A stretch of DNA of 64,000 nt, taken from positions 103,371,388 to 103,435,387 of the forward strand of contig OY978525.1 in NCBI GenBank assembly GCA_963854835.1. The letters are read 5' to 3'. Positions 48,360-61,010 of this stretch are shown in pieces (position 1 is the first letter of the stretch; each line of letters begins with the position of its first letter). This DNA comes from Megamerina dolium (lineage: Eukaryota > Arthropoda > Insecta > Diptera > Megamerinidae). The notes beneath the pieces were generated by a model that worked only from the letters and a program-made list of their open reading frames with translations, had not been told where the DNA came from and did not search any database. The position numbers and the translations under genes were made by a program.

Positions 48360-49656
48360 TATACCCTGCATAATGCAATATTTTTATACCCTGCATAATG
48401 CAATATGCATGGTATATTCATTTCGGTCAGATGTTTGTGTCCACTTGAAGGAATCTCCGGAGATATAGACATGGATATATATTCGTGATCAGCGTCGATT
48501 AAATTTTCGATTTAACGATGTCCGTCCGTCCGTCTGTCTGTCACCTGGCTGGTTCGCACGATAACTTGAGTAAATATTGAGCTATTTCGATGAAATTTGG
48601 CATAAGTAATCTATGATCCAAGGGTACGGAGGGGATTAATATTGGGCATGATCGGTCAATAACCACGCCCACACCAAGCATTCAAAGCGACTAACCTCGA
48701 AATTTTCAAAATCTTTAACTTGCTATAACTCACACAATATACCACTTGGGACAACAATATTTTGCACATAGAGTTATATTATACTACTATATAACCTCAC
48801 CAAAAGTGGATGAGCCACGCTTACTTTCTAGCGTAGCTCCCATACAAAGTGTCTGTACTTCTTTTAAATTGAAACTGCTGTAACTTCTACAATCTTCTGT
48901 CTAGAATAACTATAATTGACACTTAGATTAACACGGTAGTCAAAAATAATATGGCAGAAAATCAATATGCCACACCCACTCCTTTTTGGGTCTCCCATAC
49001 AAAGTTGCGGAAATTAAAAAAAATGTTACCGGTTATAACTTGCAAACTATTCAGCGTAGAATAACGAGATTTAAGGTGTGGATTAGTATTGTACGAGCAA
49101 CTAGGCTCACAGAAAATGGGCGCACCACGCCCAGTGTTTATCGTAGCCCCCATACAAATTTTAAATTGAAACAGCTGTAACTTAGGCAATCTTATGTCTA
49201 CAATAACCATAATTGACACTTAAATTAATATCGTAGTCGGAAATAATCTGACGAAAAATCAGCGTACCACGCCCACTTCTTATTGGGGCTCCCATACAAA
49301 GTTGAGGAAATTAAACAAAAATGTTAACCACCATAACTTAGAAACTATTCAACGTAGGACACCAAATTTAAGGTGTGGATTAACATTGAAAAATTAATTG
49401 GATTTACTAGAAAGTGGTAAGCCACGCCCACTTTTTATATAGCTCTCATACTAAGCCTCGGAATTATCTTAAAATCCTTTTACTTTGTCAAAGTCAACCA
49501 TATTTCGGGTGTAAATTAGTAGTATATGCAAAAATTGTTTCTCGAAAAGTGGAAATAAAAGAAAAGTTGGATATTCGAGTAAACTTTTTATATATAAATC
49601 TACATATGCAGGGTATAGTTTGGTCGGCCCCAGCCGACTGTAAGGAGATTTTTTTT
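48360..49656 (+). mobile_element. Dispersed repeat copy B (TATACCCTGCATA ends)
   Basis: Nearly identical to the copy at 15.1 kb over its whole length, but with three TCCG units instead of ten and one 298-bp internal unit fewer. The left end carries a 24-bp tandem duplication of TATACCCTGCATAATGCAAT plus 4 nt (48361 and 48385). It ends TATGCAGGGTATA...AAGGAGA plus a T run. No meaningful ORF. Confidence 0.85.
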
Positions 49657-49668
49657 TAATACCATTGG

Positions 49669-51988
49669 TTTGCAAATGAGCAGCTTCCGTTATTTTTTCG
49701 TGTTCAGACTGAAACGGCCACCTTGTTGGGTATTAAACGGGGTCCTTCTGAATTTTTGCGGCACAACAGAAATTAAGCAGTCAATCTGTAAAATTTTAAC
49801 CTTACAAAACCTTATGAATGATTTTAGGGTGTACATAACGTGTGAATTACTGCTTTATCCAGTACCGATATCTTATGCTAACTATGCTATTTGAATATTG
49901 TGCTATTTCATTTTGTCGACAATTTATGGCATCAATGTGCCGATCATTTTCTTTCAAATCATGTGTCGTGGTTGCACTCTAATCCACTTAATCCCAAGTT
50001 AATATTTTAATAATTCTTAAGATTACTTGCTTTAGAGTATATAAAGTTCTAACGTCACCTATGTCTGTACCTTTAATTATGAGAATTAATTATGGATAGT
50101 TTTCTTTGTGAATTCTCAATGCTTAATGCGTTTACAGTGTCACCCAGCTTCAAGTCGTGAGTCAATATGCAATCTCTTCAAATGAATGCATTTTAATTTT
50201 GTACTTAACCTTTTTTAATTTTATAAACTTTTCGATAAATGTATAAGTCATACGTCAAATAAGATAGATCGTACTGGATTCTAAACTTGTAAAAGAGTCT
50301 AGCTAATAGCTTTATCTGCTGAGACTAAATGTAACGCGTACACTTTTGCACTCATTAATATTACTGTATCAGGTGTTTAGCTATTCAACAATATCGAATG
50401 CCTAATATTACGTCACATAAGTAAATATGCTTAAATGCCTTTTTTCCGAATCGATTTGAAATTCAATATGAAAATAATGGATGTGAAACGGATGGGAGGG
50501 ATAAAAGAGGAATTTTCCCAAACAATGAAACCAAACTATGTTATTCAAAGTTGTTGACATTGGTTTTGTAATAATGATTTTGTGTGTTCTTGGGATTGAT
50601 TTTATTAGCTTCCATGTATACGATAAGTATGTATGCATAGCATAGCATATACAAAATGTATTTAAGCATCCAAAGTGTTTATGTTTAAGTTAGCTAAGAT
50701 TATGCTGATGTTTATGTTTACTATATGCTTTTATTTTTATGTTTACGTATAAGTATGCATGTGATTATGCGTGCATGTTATAAAATCATAGCACGTACAT
50801 ACATATATGCAATAATGAACATAAGAGATGTATGCTTGTATGTATAAATACTAACCTATACATATTATTGACAACAATTGAACTATAGTACCTTTAATGG
50901 TAATATTATTATAAAAAAGATTACTGTATGTGAGTGTGTGTTTTGTATTTTATTATTATCGTTTCATTGCTATTGTTTTTGCAGTCTTTATTTCACAGCA
51001 TATGTTACTTAGTAAATGCTTCTTTCTATTTGCATACATTTAACTACAATAGGTAGTTATTATTAATAACAATATTATTACTGTTATAGTTCGTAAAGTT
51101 TATAATAAAAATACTGCATAAATGGAATAAGATCAACTTTAGTGCATATTTATTCATAAGGTTTAATGACGCTTACATAAATACATATGAGCATAATATT
51201 AACATAAAATTAACATCACATCGTCAAATAATATGAGAAGAATTCTACGAGTAGTATATAAATTCAACATAAAATATGTGAGTTCTTATATGAAGAGATA
51301 TATGTATATTTCACCACACACACACTCATAAATATTACACCATAAAATATTCTTTTGTTTTCACTTTTAGCACATATATAAATACTTCACATATTTATGT
51401 ACATACATATCTTTATAATGAATGATTTCCTTGACCTAATTTAGGAAGCATTCATATCATTTACACGTAAATAAGAAAACTAAGATGATTTTGGCACCTT
51501 TTTTTTTGTGATACGCCTAACAGCATAACAATGCCAATAAGTGGCATTGTTTTTATGAACATATTTACTTTCTACAGAGAAGGCATTGATGAAATTCGAT
51601 CAGTAAAAAGTGGAAATGAAATAAAACAAAAGCAAGCAGCTAAAAGAATTCCATATCATTGAATATTTTGATATATATATATATATATATGAAATCATAT
51701 CAGAAGAATTTCATCATTGAAAAGTCATTTATTATATAAAATACAATCTAACTTTGAAACTAGAGTAATACACATCATTATTATCACACGTATATGTTGG
51801 CATTGCTCGTATAAAATGCATTTAGCTCAATATATTGGCCAAGGTTTTATACAGCAATATAGGAGGAGCATGCTTGTAGTATATATACATATGTTACATA
51901 GCCAATAGGGTTGCCATATTCAAATTAAACTCAATCAGGACATTAGGAGAACATGTCAAGATGTTTTGTAGGCAGCAGTACATTTATT
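49669..51988. other. AT-rich non-coding stretch, no gene seen
   Basis: No protein-like ORF. A (TA)n run lies near 51672-51690. Confidence 0.5.
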
Positions 51989-52136
51989 TACTCTGAATAT
52001 TGAAAATTTTAAAATTGAACACGCACTACAGTATTGTAGGAGAAGCTCGGTGGTATCGTAATGGGACTTTCTGGCTTAAGTGCGTCCGCTCATAAAGAGG
52101 GCAGTCACAATAACCTAACCTACTCTGAATATTGAA
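51989..52136 (+). repeat. Short retroposon scrap with 16-bp target duplication
   Basis: TACTCTGAATATTGAA at 51989-52004 and 52121-52136 brackets a 116-bp insert that ends CACAATAACCTAACC. The insert includes GAAGCTCGGTGGTATCGTAA and looks like a severely 5'-truncated retroelement end. Family unknown. Confidence 0.75.
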
Positions 52137-54094
52137 TGCAAAAATATTTCTGCTTGACATGTTAATTTTGCACATTTAAAAATTATACTTTTTTTTACAT
52201 GTATTGTATAAAAATATAAGACTTCGTCCTTTGGGACAAAATGTCGAAATTTATTTACAGTAAATAGAGATATTGCTACATATATTGAAAGTGGTGTTGC
52301 AATTGTTATGCAAATTTTATTAAAATCACGAAACATTTTGCTGTCTTTCATATTTTTTAAAATCAAATATTTTTTCAGGACATATTCAGGACATAATCCT
52401 TTACACTACTTTTCTTGACTCTCTGGCAATACTAATTTCCAGTATTGATATAAAATATAAATAAAATATTCAGAACAATTTCATTTGTTTGTGTCTATAA
52501 GAAGTTTCATAAAAAATGGTATAGGTATCAATTTTTTTTCATATACAATTGAATGATTTTTTGTACAATTTCCATCAACGCAAGGATAATAGTGTAAAAC
52601 AAGATAAAATTATACAAATTTTGGCGTCAATGTAATATGTACAATTCCATGCCATACATATGTACATATATATGGATACGAGTACATATGTAATTTATGT
52701 TTGACCGCAAAATAAATACAAAGTATGTTAAAGTATTTTTTTCTATGTTTGCTCTTTTGTTTGCGTTTGCCATTGAAGTCAAAGGCTATTCTTTGGCATA
52801 TGTAATCGTAAAGTTTGATTGGCCTGCCAGTAAGAGTAAGTACTTACATACATATTTATACATATATTATATATTGTATATAAAATGAATAAGAATTGTA
52901 AATGAACAATACTAAAATAAAAGCGGCTTAAATAGAACTTTCGGCCATATACATACATATGATAGATATGTTATATAGCCACTATATATGTAGATATAAG
53001 CTATATAGCGTGTATATATAGCATTTATACATATCGTATGTGATATAACAAGATTAAATGTTGTCTTTTGATTTTGTTGATATACGAGCATTTTTTTTTT
53101 CACAATCAATTTCATTTATTTTAGCCACCATTTCACTGCAAAATAATTCAATTGATGCATTTATTTGTTTGTATACGTATAACTGGTGGCAAAGTTTGAG
53201 AAAAGTGATGCTCTGATTGTGCGATATAGAATATACATAGTGTAATACAATTTTCAAGTGAATGAGAAATTAATTTAAGAATCGCAATAATTTAATAATA
53301 CCATAAAATTAGGATAATTTTCTCAAAATTATGTGTTTTTATATTTCTATTTGACTTTATTTCAATAAAATTTCAGAAAACAATGAACGATGCTTGTGAA
53401 TTCTGCAAATTTACATATATAAAAAATCATTTTGCAATTTAAATTGTTTATAAAGCATTTCATCGATTTTCTAATGCACGAAATTGCTGAAGTTTCGGTG
53501 TATGTGTTCACACAGCTGAATCCCGTTTCTGATATTTTTTAATATTTAGTTTAAAGATAATCAATTGCTTTGTTCATTCTTTAAGCACAATATATAAAAT
53601 GTCTGTAATTAGGTGTCATATAAAATGCATGCAGATTTACTTCACTGAGAGCGACATCCGTATAATCCATATTCAATTTCACACAAAATTTTTACTTTCT
53701 ATGAGGAAACTAGTAAATTTGAGCTCACTTGGGTAATTAACTTTTTGTTCAATTCAGAAAATTAATGGGGACTGTACCACATTATCTGGCCTCCTAAAAA
53801 AAACTCACAAGATGTCTACAATAGCTACGAAAGCAGTAACGAAGCCTACTAAATAATATAGTCTGGAATTGTTTGAATATTTAAATACACTTTTGGCACC
53901 AACAGCTTCAATCCAACTTGGTAGAGTTTTATTTTTCTTATTGGAAGATTCGAATTTGGACAGCACTATAAGGGACCTCTTTATATCAGCTTAATCCTAA
54001 CGTCGCAGTCATTGTAACATTACCTATTCTGAATTTTGAACCAATTGAAGGAAGATTTTTTTTCTTATTCATCTGGAAAAATTAGATTGAGTTG
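52137..54094. other. AT-rich non-coding stretch
   Basis: No gene. A patch at about 53945-54000 (TTCGAATTTGGACAGCACTA, AAGGGACCTC) looks like a very worn piece of the SINE body. Confidence 0.45.
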
Positions 54095-54096
54095 GC

Positions 54097-55052
54097 CGAG
54101 CCCAAATTACCATGATTCCCAAAGCTGAAAAGGACCCAACAAACGTCTCTTCCTGCATACCAATTAGTCGACTATCAATTATTTCAAAACTCTTTGAAAA
54201 TTTGATAATAAAGCGTGTTAAAGACATTGTCAAACAATCTAATGTTATTCCCAATCACCAGTTTGGTTTTAGAGAAAAGCACAGCACTATCGAACAAGTT
54301 CATCGAAAGAACCAATACTGTTCCGCAGTTTTTCTCGATATCACTTAGGCATTCTATAAAGTCTGACATGAAGGAGTCTTGCACAAATTGAAAAGTATGT
54401 TACCTCTTAAAATCTACACATTGCTGGAAAGCTACCTCTCAGGTAGACGCTTTGTGATGAAACAGAAAAGCTTCATCTCAGATGAATACCCTATTTAAGC
54501 TGGTGTACTGCAAAGCAGTGTATTAGACCCCCTGCTTTATACGCTGTTCACTAAAGATATGCTAATAGACGCCAAACCACCTATACCTTTGCCGATGATA
54601 CAGCCATATTGTGTACTCACACGAATCCGAAAGTGGCGTTAAAACTTGTTCAAGTACACGTCAACACGCTTCAAGAATGGCTTGATCGATGGAGAATCAA
54701 AGTCAATGAATCCAAATGCATTCGTGTCACATTTACTCTATGCAAGAGTTATTGTCCCCCTGTGCAAATTAACCCTAAGCCGATCCCTCAGGCGTCAGAA
54801 ACTAAATACCTAGAAACGTATTTAGATGGCAGACGTACTTGGGCAAAGCATATAAGTGCAAAAGTCACTCAGATAAAACTCAAAATAAATGAGTCCAAGC
54901 TCAAACTAGACTACAAAGTCATTAGCAAGTCCATATGGACCTACGGTATCCAACTCTGTAGGCTGCAAAGAGCCCAATCGAAAATCCTGCGAATGATTAC
55001 CAATGCTCCTTGGTATATCAAAAAAGTTTATAGTAGAGTAAACGCAAGGTAA
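54097..55052 (+). pseudogene. Decayed jockey-like LINE reverse transcriptase
   Basis: The plus-strand reading follows the ORF2 at 43.9 kb with many lesions: MIPKAEKDPTNVSSCIPISR, NHQFGFREKHSTIEQVH, CSAVFLDIT then a stop, AGVLQSSVLDPLLYTLFT, WRIKVNESKCIRVTFTLC, RRTWAKHISAKVTQIKLKIN, SIWTYGIQL and a last TNAPWYIKKV. Several stops and at least two frame changes. It has lost part of the finger region and the FADD motif is disrupted. An older cousin, not a copy, of the 43.9-kb element. Confidence 0.88.
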
Positions 55053-56724
55053 AGTGAGATCGCACTCGAATTTTAATTAAATACTAGCTGTTACTTCGTG
55101 AGAGCATCGCGAGAGAACCTTTCAAAAAGGTGCTCTTTTGCTCTATCATAAAAGTACAGCAATATTCAAAGTCGTTATAAGTGAAATTACCATCAATATA
55201 AAGTTTGATTATATAAATTATGCACGAATTTGGTATTACTAATAAATTTTTCCTTTAACAAATTGCTGTGTTTTCGTTATTTTCTTTTTCTTCTCGTCTT
55301 TATCTTCTATGAACATCTAATTAGTTATGTGAGTAAAATTTATTGAAACACATGTAAAATGGAAAACATATATATAACAATCTTTTATATAAATACAATA
55401 TACAGATGTGTATGCTTGTAAACATCAAAATAATCCAAATCTATACAAGAGATCACAATTTCAAAGCACCTGTGTCAAAAACGTAATCGAAAAACTTTTC
55501 ACATCTAACTCAATTAAATGAGTTTTCGCAACAAACAAACAAAACAAAACAACAACAAAAATGTACATATACTATACATATTGGAAAAAAAACACACATG
55601 CGAGTACATATTTTCTCTAATACAGAACAACAACGCAACATCATGCATAGCTGCAACAAATTGTTCAAATAGTTAGAACCACACATACTCACACATATTC
55701 CCTGCAGCAAAATGTTTTGAATATTATCTCTACTGACACTAATACTATTACGCTTCACTAATATTTGTGAATCATGAATCAAAGATTATATTATAACTTA
55801 CGAATACTTATAAAAAGATATCTATCTACATATACACACATACATACATAAATATGGGTCGATATTCATATGTCCACTATGTACACAAGCGTGTTATTAT
55901 GTTTCATAACATAGAAATACCTCAAATGTACATATTCGAAGTTGGAGTACTTACAGAAAATCGCTTTAATACTATGAACCATTTATGTATATTTAATAAA
56001 ATGGCCCCTTGGATTAAGTAAAAGTATATAGTTCATCTCCGGGAGGTACATTCCTACATGTTAGTGTGTATATCATTTGGTAGTTTGTATTCTACGAAAC
56101 AAAATAAATAGTTCGACACATTCGATAAGTGATAAATCCCTGCAGCGGTAATAACAAATGATACCAAAAATACTTGTAAGGTATTTATGTTCTACTAAAG
56201 TATGTGTGAGCACTAGTACAAAAATAACACAAGCATGTTCTCTTATCTTAAATGAACGTGTCAGGAATACAATTTTGTATGCTGTGTGCGAATGAATGTT
56301 GCTGATAATTCCTATAACAAAAAAAAATTATTTTATTTATTCTTGTATGTCTTGTGTTGTAATAACTACATATCGAAAATGTGAATGTATACGAGTACAC
56401 GTACATATATGCAATTGACTAACTCCATGAATACCATTCTTTAAATTTTTATATATTTTATTCAATCACACGTGTTTTTATTGTACATATGTAGTATATA
56501 CTCTGTAGCTATATAGATATTTTTCACAGGTGTGATTTTGTACAACACAATAATGAAACTCTTTGTATTCTCTTGTTCTTTCAACATGTTGCTAACAAAG
56601 AGAATTGCTACGTCAAATGTATTTTGATTTGAGTGGAGCACGAAATATACGCAAAGATGTACTGTTATACTATACTGTTATGTTAAGTGAATGAATTTGA
56701 ATATGAATCATACTGTATGCCTTA
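55053..56724. other. AT-rich non-coding stretch, no gene seen
   Basis: No protein-like ORF or repeat ends. Confidence 0.5.
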
Positions 56725-57258
56725 TAAAGGGTGATCTTTTTGTGTGCTGTTACTACAATTTAAAATAATAAGTACAACATTTTGAATTTTTCAAACGACC
56801 ATTTTATAACAATTAATATTTGATAATCATTCTTGGCAATAATTCGGCGAATTTTTGCTTTCAAATCGCCTTTGAAAGTATCCACAACGAAGAGGAGCGA
56901 TCCACGCAAGGATATATGTCGCCAGTTGGCATGAAAATGTGGTGAAATGATTTGTTCGTCGAATGTTTTCTTCAACACATTGACAGCGTCACGTAATTTT
57001 TGTATAATGGAATGCTCAGCTATTATGACTCTATAGTTTTGACCATTGACAGTTACGCGATACCTTAGTAGTCTTTCAGACCATAGAATGCATCTCACAA
57101 CAAAATTTTCTGATTGCAATGATGAAGAATTCATTTTATGTTAAGAGTGACGGCTTCCGAAGAGCATAATTTTTTCGATTTAAGATGTAAGAACCTTTTT
57201 TTTCGTTTCAGTTCAATTCCAATTTTAAATTACGATAGCCTATGAAAAGTACCCTTTA
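56725..57258 (-). mobile_element. Tc1/mariner-superfamily deletion derivative
   Basis: TA at 56725-56726 and 57257-57258. Inverted ends start AAGGGTGATCTTTTT on the left and AAGGGTACTTTTCAT on the right read from the other strand. Inside, on the minus strand from 57134 to 56760, is a 124-codon open frame from a transposase: VTVNGQNYRVII, then LKKTFDEQIISPHFHANW and FKGDLKAKIRRIIAK. The catalytic stretch (DMWFQQDGATCH in relatives) is deleted, so it is non-autonomous. Same family as the element at 63.2 kb. Confidence 0.7.
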
Positions 57259-58383
57259 TGTGTAAGTAAATACTCATTGTAGAATTTTAGCAATCACATC
57301 TTGAGATTGTGCTACACAGATTTGATTTGATCACTTGAAATGTAACAAATCATAATTTTATCATGATGATATTCGTATGTATTTGTTTAGTTTTGATTGA
57401 TTTGAAATCTTCGTCTCGGCTGACAAATTCAATAGAAGGCAGTTCAAAATCATTGTGATATTGGATAAATGATATATGTATTGTATATGAGTACATTTCA
57501 AGTTGAACTAAATCCAACAAATGTGATTTGATGTAGAAGCATTCCTAAACAAATGGTAAATATTATTCGAATGATTTCTTTTAAGAGTATACTGTGTGTT
57601 CAATGATTTTCGAACTGAAAAAAAGTACTTAATTCCTCTTGGCAAAATTGACGTCTTTGAAGAGAGTTCATAGCACTATGAAACAAGGACTACAACAATT
57701 TCATTCAATAAGCTCAAAATGTAGCCTCAAAGAGAATATTGTTCAAAATGATAAAAATTATTACTTGCTTTGATTAGTTGGCGGTGATACATATCGAACA
57801 ACGTTTGCAGTGATGACAAGGATATGCTTAAATAATAATGCCTTAAATTCTATCGTGACTTAATTAAATCAGTTCTTATACATACTATACACCTAAATAA
57901 ATTGAAGAGGATTTTCTATGCATCAACATTTTGCATAATTTATGCACTATCATGACTACTATTTATTTACTTAAACTAGAAAAACTAAGCAAGAGCATGC
58001 GAAGGTAAAGGATCAATGGAAACGAAAGAAATACGAGTACGTCACAGGTTTCTTTATGAGAATATTAATTATTCAAACTTAATTAAAAGGTTTACTAAAA
58101 AAAAAAAACACCCAAATAAATAAATAAAGTACATGGTAAAAGTTGGATAAAGGGGTCGAAATACTTTAGTAATATACAATATAATAGAAACTTGTTTTCC
58201 ACACTTCAATATAATGATTTCTTGTGGAGTCAATTGTAATATTATTATAATATTAAAGTTGATAATCAACATTCACTCAAATGCCTAAAAGAATTGTATT
58301 CTTCTTAGCTCATGGGAATTTCATACCTTCAATAAATCACCTGGTACTACGAAATTTGTGAACTGTGTACTTTAATGTTATTG
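57259..58383. other. AT-rich non-coding stretch, no gene seen
   Basis: No protein-like ORF or repeat ends. Confidence 0.5.
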
Positions 58384-59440
58384 GGTGTTCTAAAAAGTTG
58401 GGTTACAAAGTTGACAAAAATGAACATTTTTTTTTTTTTAATATTTGAAAAGAGTTTTATTAAACCAAATATCTGCCGTTTTGATCGATAATCTTTTGCC
58501 ATTTTTTGGATAAAGCTATTATTCCATTTGTATAGAACTTCTGGGTTTCATGAGCGAAAAACTGATCCAAGTGCGTTTTGCAGTCTTCTCTCCTACTCTC
58601 TTAACTTCACAGTCCAGGGTAGACCATAGCTTCACCAACAACTCTTCTCCAGTTTGTTATCTCCCTCGCTTCCTCTCTTCAATTTCGAACATTCATCGTT
58701 AAACCGTCTCTTGGCCGGCCCCTCTTTCTTCAACTAATCGGACGAAGTGCAAACACTTACTTCTGGATTCTTTCAGCTGGCATTCGTATAACAGGGCCTA
58801 TCCATGCAGTCTTCTACGGAATTTAAATTAACACCATTAAGAGAGTCCTGCAGATGCTCGTATCAAAACGAATGATAATCCAAAGGTGCAAGGACCGGGC
58901 TATATAGTGGATACATCAAAACTTCCCAGCCAAGCACTCTAAGTTTCTGACGAGTCATCAAAGATGTGTGTGGTCTGGCGTTGTCATGATAGAACACAAC
59001 ATCTTTTCTGTTGATTAATTCTGGCCATTTTAATTGAATTGCTTACTTCAATTTTGGTCATTTTTGACTGTAGAGATGAGAATCAATCGTTTGATCAGAT
59101 TGTAGAAGCTCATAATGAACAATTCCCTTTCAATGCCGCCAAAAACACAGCTTTACTTTTCTTGATGTAAATCCTGGCTTTGCGAAGCTTCACCTCGCTT
59201 TGTTCATAATCTTTTTCGCACATTATTGTCGTACGTGATCCACTTTTCATCGCCCAAAATCATTCGCTTCAGAAATAGTTCGATTTTGTTCAGTTTGTAA
59301 TGAATGCCTAGTTCCCTAGCAACGTCCACGCTGCTTTTGTGTCGGTCTTGCTCAATTTTTTCCATAATTTCTTCGAATTTTTCAGTGATTGATCGACCTG
59401 AGCGTGGTGCATAATTAGTGAAGTGTGTAGTTCTATATTT
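58384..59440 (-). pseudogene. mariner transposon with broken transposase
   Basis: On the minus strand, reading from high to low coordinates: RSGRSITEKFEEIMEKIEQD, SSVDVARELGIHYK, then a jump to NKIELFLKRMILGDEKWITY (part of the helix-turn-helix to catalytic linker is deleted); then NRKDVVFYHDNARPHTSLM with the second catalytic Asp, LRVLGWEVLM, YSPVLAPLDYH (third catalytic Asp of DD34D), LQDSLNGVNLNSVEDC; and after a 216-bp insertion HLDQFFAHETQKFYTNGIIA ending with a stop at 58462-58460. The left end carries TTGGGTGTTCTAAAAAGTTG; the opposite end is cut off, so no second inverted repeat is seen. Several stops and frameshifts. Confidence 0.88.
58580..58815 (-). repeat. LINE scrap nested in mariner, 10-bp target duplication
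   Basis: GCAGTCTTCT at 58580-58589 and 58806-58815 flanks a 216-bp insert. It interrupts the mariner transposase codons for the EDC/RHLDQ junction exactly. On the minus strand the insert reads IGPVIRMPAERIQK and GRPRDGLTMNVRN...ITNWRRVVGEA, like the C-terminal tail of RTE/endonuclease-reverse transcriptase LINEs. This is a different subfamily from the 41.1-kb copy. Confidence 0.75.
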
Positions 59441-59466
59441 TTAGTTTTCCATCTCATACGTAATAG

Positions 59467-59700
59467 TCATTCGCTATATATTGTAATATATCTAATGATC
59501 CTAGGATTAGACATCAAAGCAGCTTGGGTATGAAAATATACTTGACGTCTGACGCCAAGAAAAAATGATGATATGTGGAGGTATTTTAGATGGTCTAATG
59601 CATTATAAGCATTTCTAACGTCAACACATAGCAAGAGTAACTGAATTGTTTTAGTTAAATCGAATGAGATAACCAACAAAGAGCGTGTTTTCTTAGTCAT
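59467..59700 (-). pseudogene. Possible R1/I-type reverse transcriptase fragment
   Basis: A minus-strand open frame contains LLLLCVDVRNAYNALDHLKY, similar to the LDVRNAFN block around the first catalytic Asp of R1/I-type LINEs, with more RT-like LGVRRQV downstream. Too short to be sure. Confidence 0.3.
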
Positions 59701-60334
59701 TTAATGATCCGCCATAAATTGAGATAGCTTGGTTGGAAAGTTTTGATACATATGTATATATCGCATTGTTGCCTTTGTTGAGGGCATTTCAGAAATCTCT
59801 TAATGGTTTATGTGCTATATAAATTTTTTTATTTATTTTATTGAAAATTGTCTGCATAATCATAACCGTTTTGTAAAAATAAAACAGTGTTTCTTAAGAT
59901 ACTTTTTGCAAACCAACTGAATCCACAATCTCACAAATGCTCTAAGTTCTGTGATATATCTACAATGTGGCTGTGACAATTTTAAAGTAAAAATCATTGA
60001 AAGATAATAACCCTCAAGTGTAACAACAACCGCAAAAAAAAACAACACACACAAATTCATATTTACAAATAGCAACAATTATAATAATAGTCAATATAAG
60101 CATACATATTTGAATAGTTTACTGCTGCTAACAAGCTCAAAGGGGAGTTTCAAGATCACTCAAATACACATACGAGTACATAAGCTCATGGTTAGCTATC
60201 ATATATTTATAAACATTTAACGTAGATATCTAACCGTAAACAATACCCTAGGGTAAATTCATTTTAATAATGACTGTTGTGTATGTATGTGTATTAGGTA
60301 TACATGCATGAAGATATCTGCGTATATACGTATA
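59701..60334. other. AT-rich spacer, no gene seen
   Basis: No protein-like ORF or repeat ends. Confidence 0.5.
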
Positions 60335-61010
60335 TTAAGGTGGATTAAATTATATGGAGCAACATTTTGTTCACCGACATTGTATTTGAATAATTTCAAT
60401 AATTTCTTACTAAGGAAGTATAAAGAAGTTCTTCATTTGGACCCGCCTACCTTTTCAGTTTCTTCAAAACCATAGATTTTGTAGGGGAGCCACTCTCTGA
60501 AGTGGAGATTGGGGTAAGTCCGTTCAGAGGAAATGTTGAGGAGGAAAAATTAACGGTGGTCAGTAATACATTTCATAGCTTTAAAGGCGATTCCTATTTA
60601 GTTATGATTTTAATTGTCGATTTTCTAATTGTTTTTCGGTCATTTTGTATGGCAATCCTTTTAAAGGGTGGAGTTAGAAAATGAGTACGTTACAAAGAAG
60701 TGTTAAAGAGGAAGAATTAATGGGGATTAGTTATACATTTCATCACCTTATGAACGATTCTTGGGCAATTATTAGATTGCTTATCGGTTTTTAGGTTTTT
60801 TAAAAATCAATATGTATGACAGACCCCCAATAATTTTGCCTCTTCCTATATATCACCTCCGATGAAGAGGACTCGCATGAAAAATGACCAAGAAACATTT
60901 GAATATCATAAATAGCTGCCCAGGAATCGCCTCTACAGAGCTTAGTATTTACTCTGAACACGCATATCTCCACTTCTTGCGAGGCTCCCCAGCAAAATTG
61001 ATTTTTTTTT
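60335..61010. repeat. Foldback-like repeat related to 31.5-kb MITE
   Basis: TTAAGGTGGATTAAA starts at 60335, like the left end at 31453. About 60478-60530 is imperfectly complementary to about 60953-61005 (AGGGGAGCCACTCTCTGAAGTGGAGAT-type block, given in two parts, against ATCTCCACTTCTTGCGAGGCTCCCC). Blocks AAATGTTGAGGAGGAAAAAT and GCGATTCCTATTTAGTTATG match the 31.5-kb element. I could not find a right TTAA end. Confidence 0.5.

Larger units (their letters stand above)
48019..49668. repeat. 12-bp direct repeat bracketing SINE plus dispersed repeat
   Basis: TAATACCATTGG at 48019-48030 and again at 49657-49668. It flanks the SINE on its left and the dispersed repeat on its right, so the two elements behave as one insertion, or the second landed in the tail of the first. 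Confidence 0.85.
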
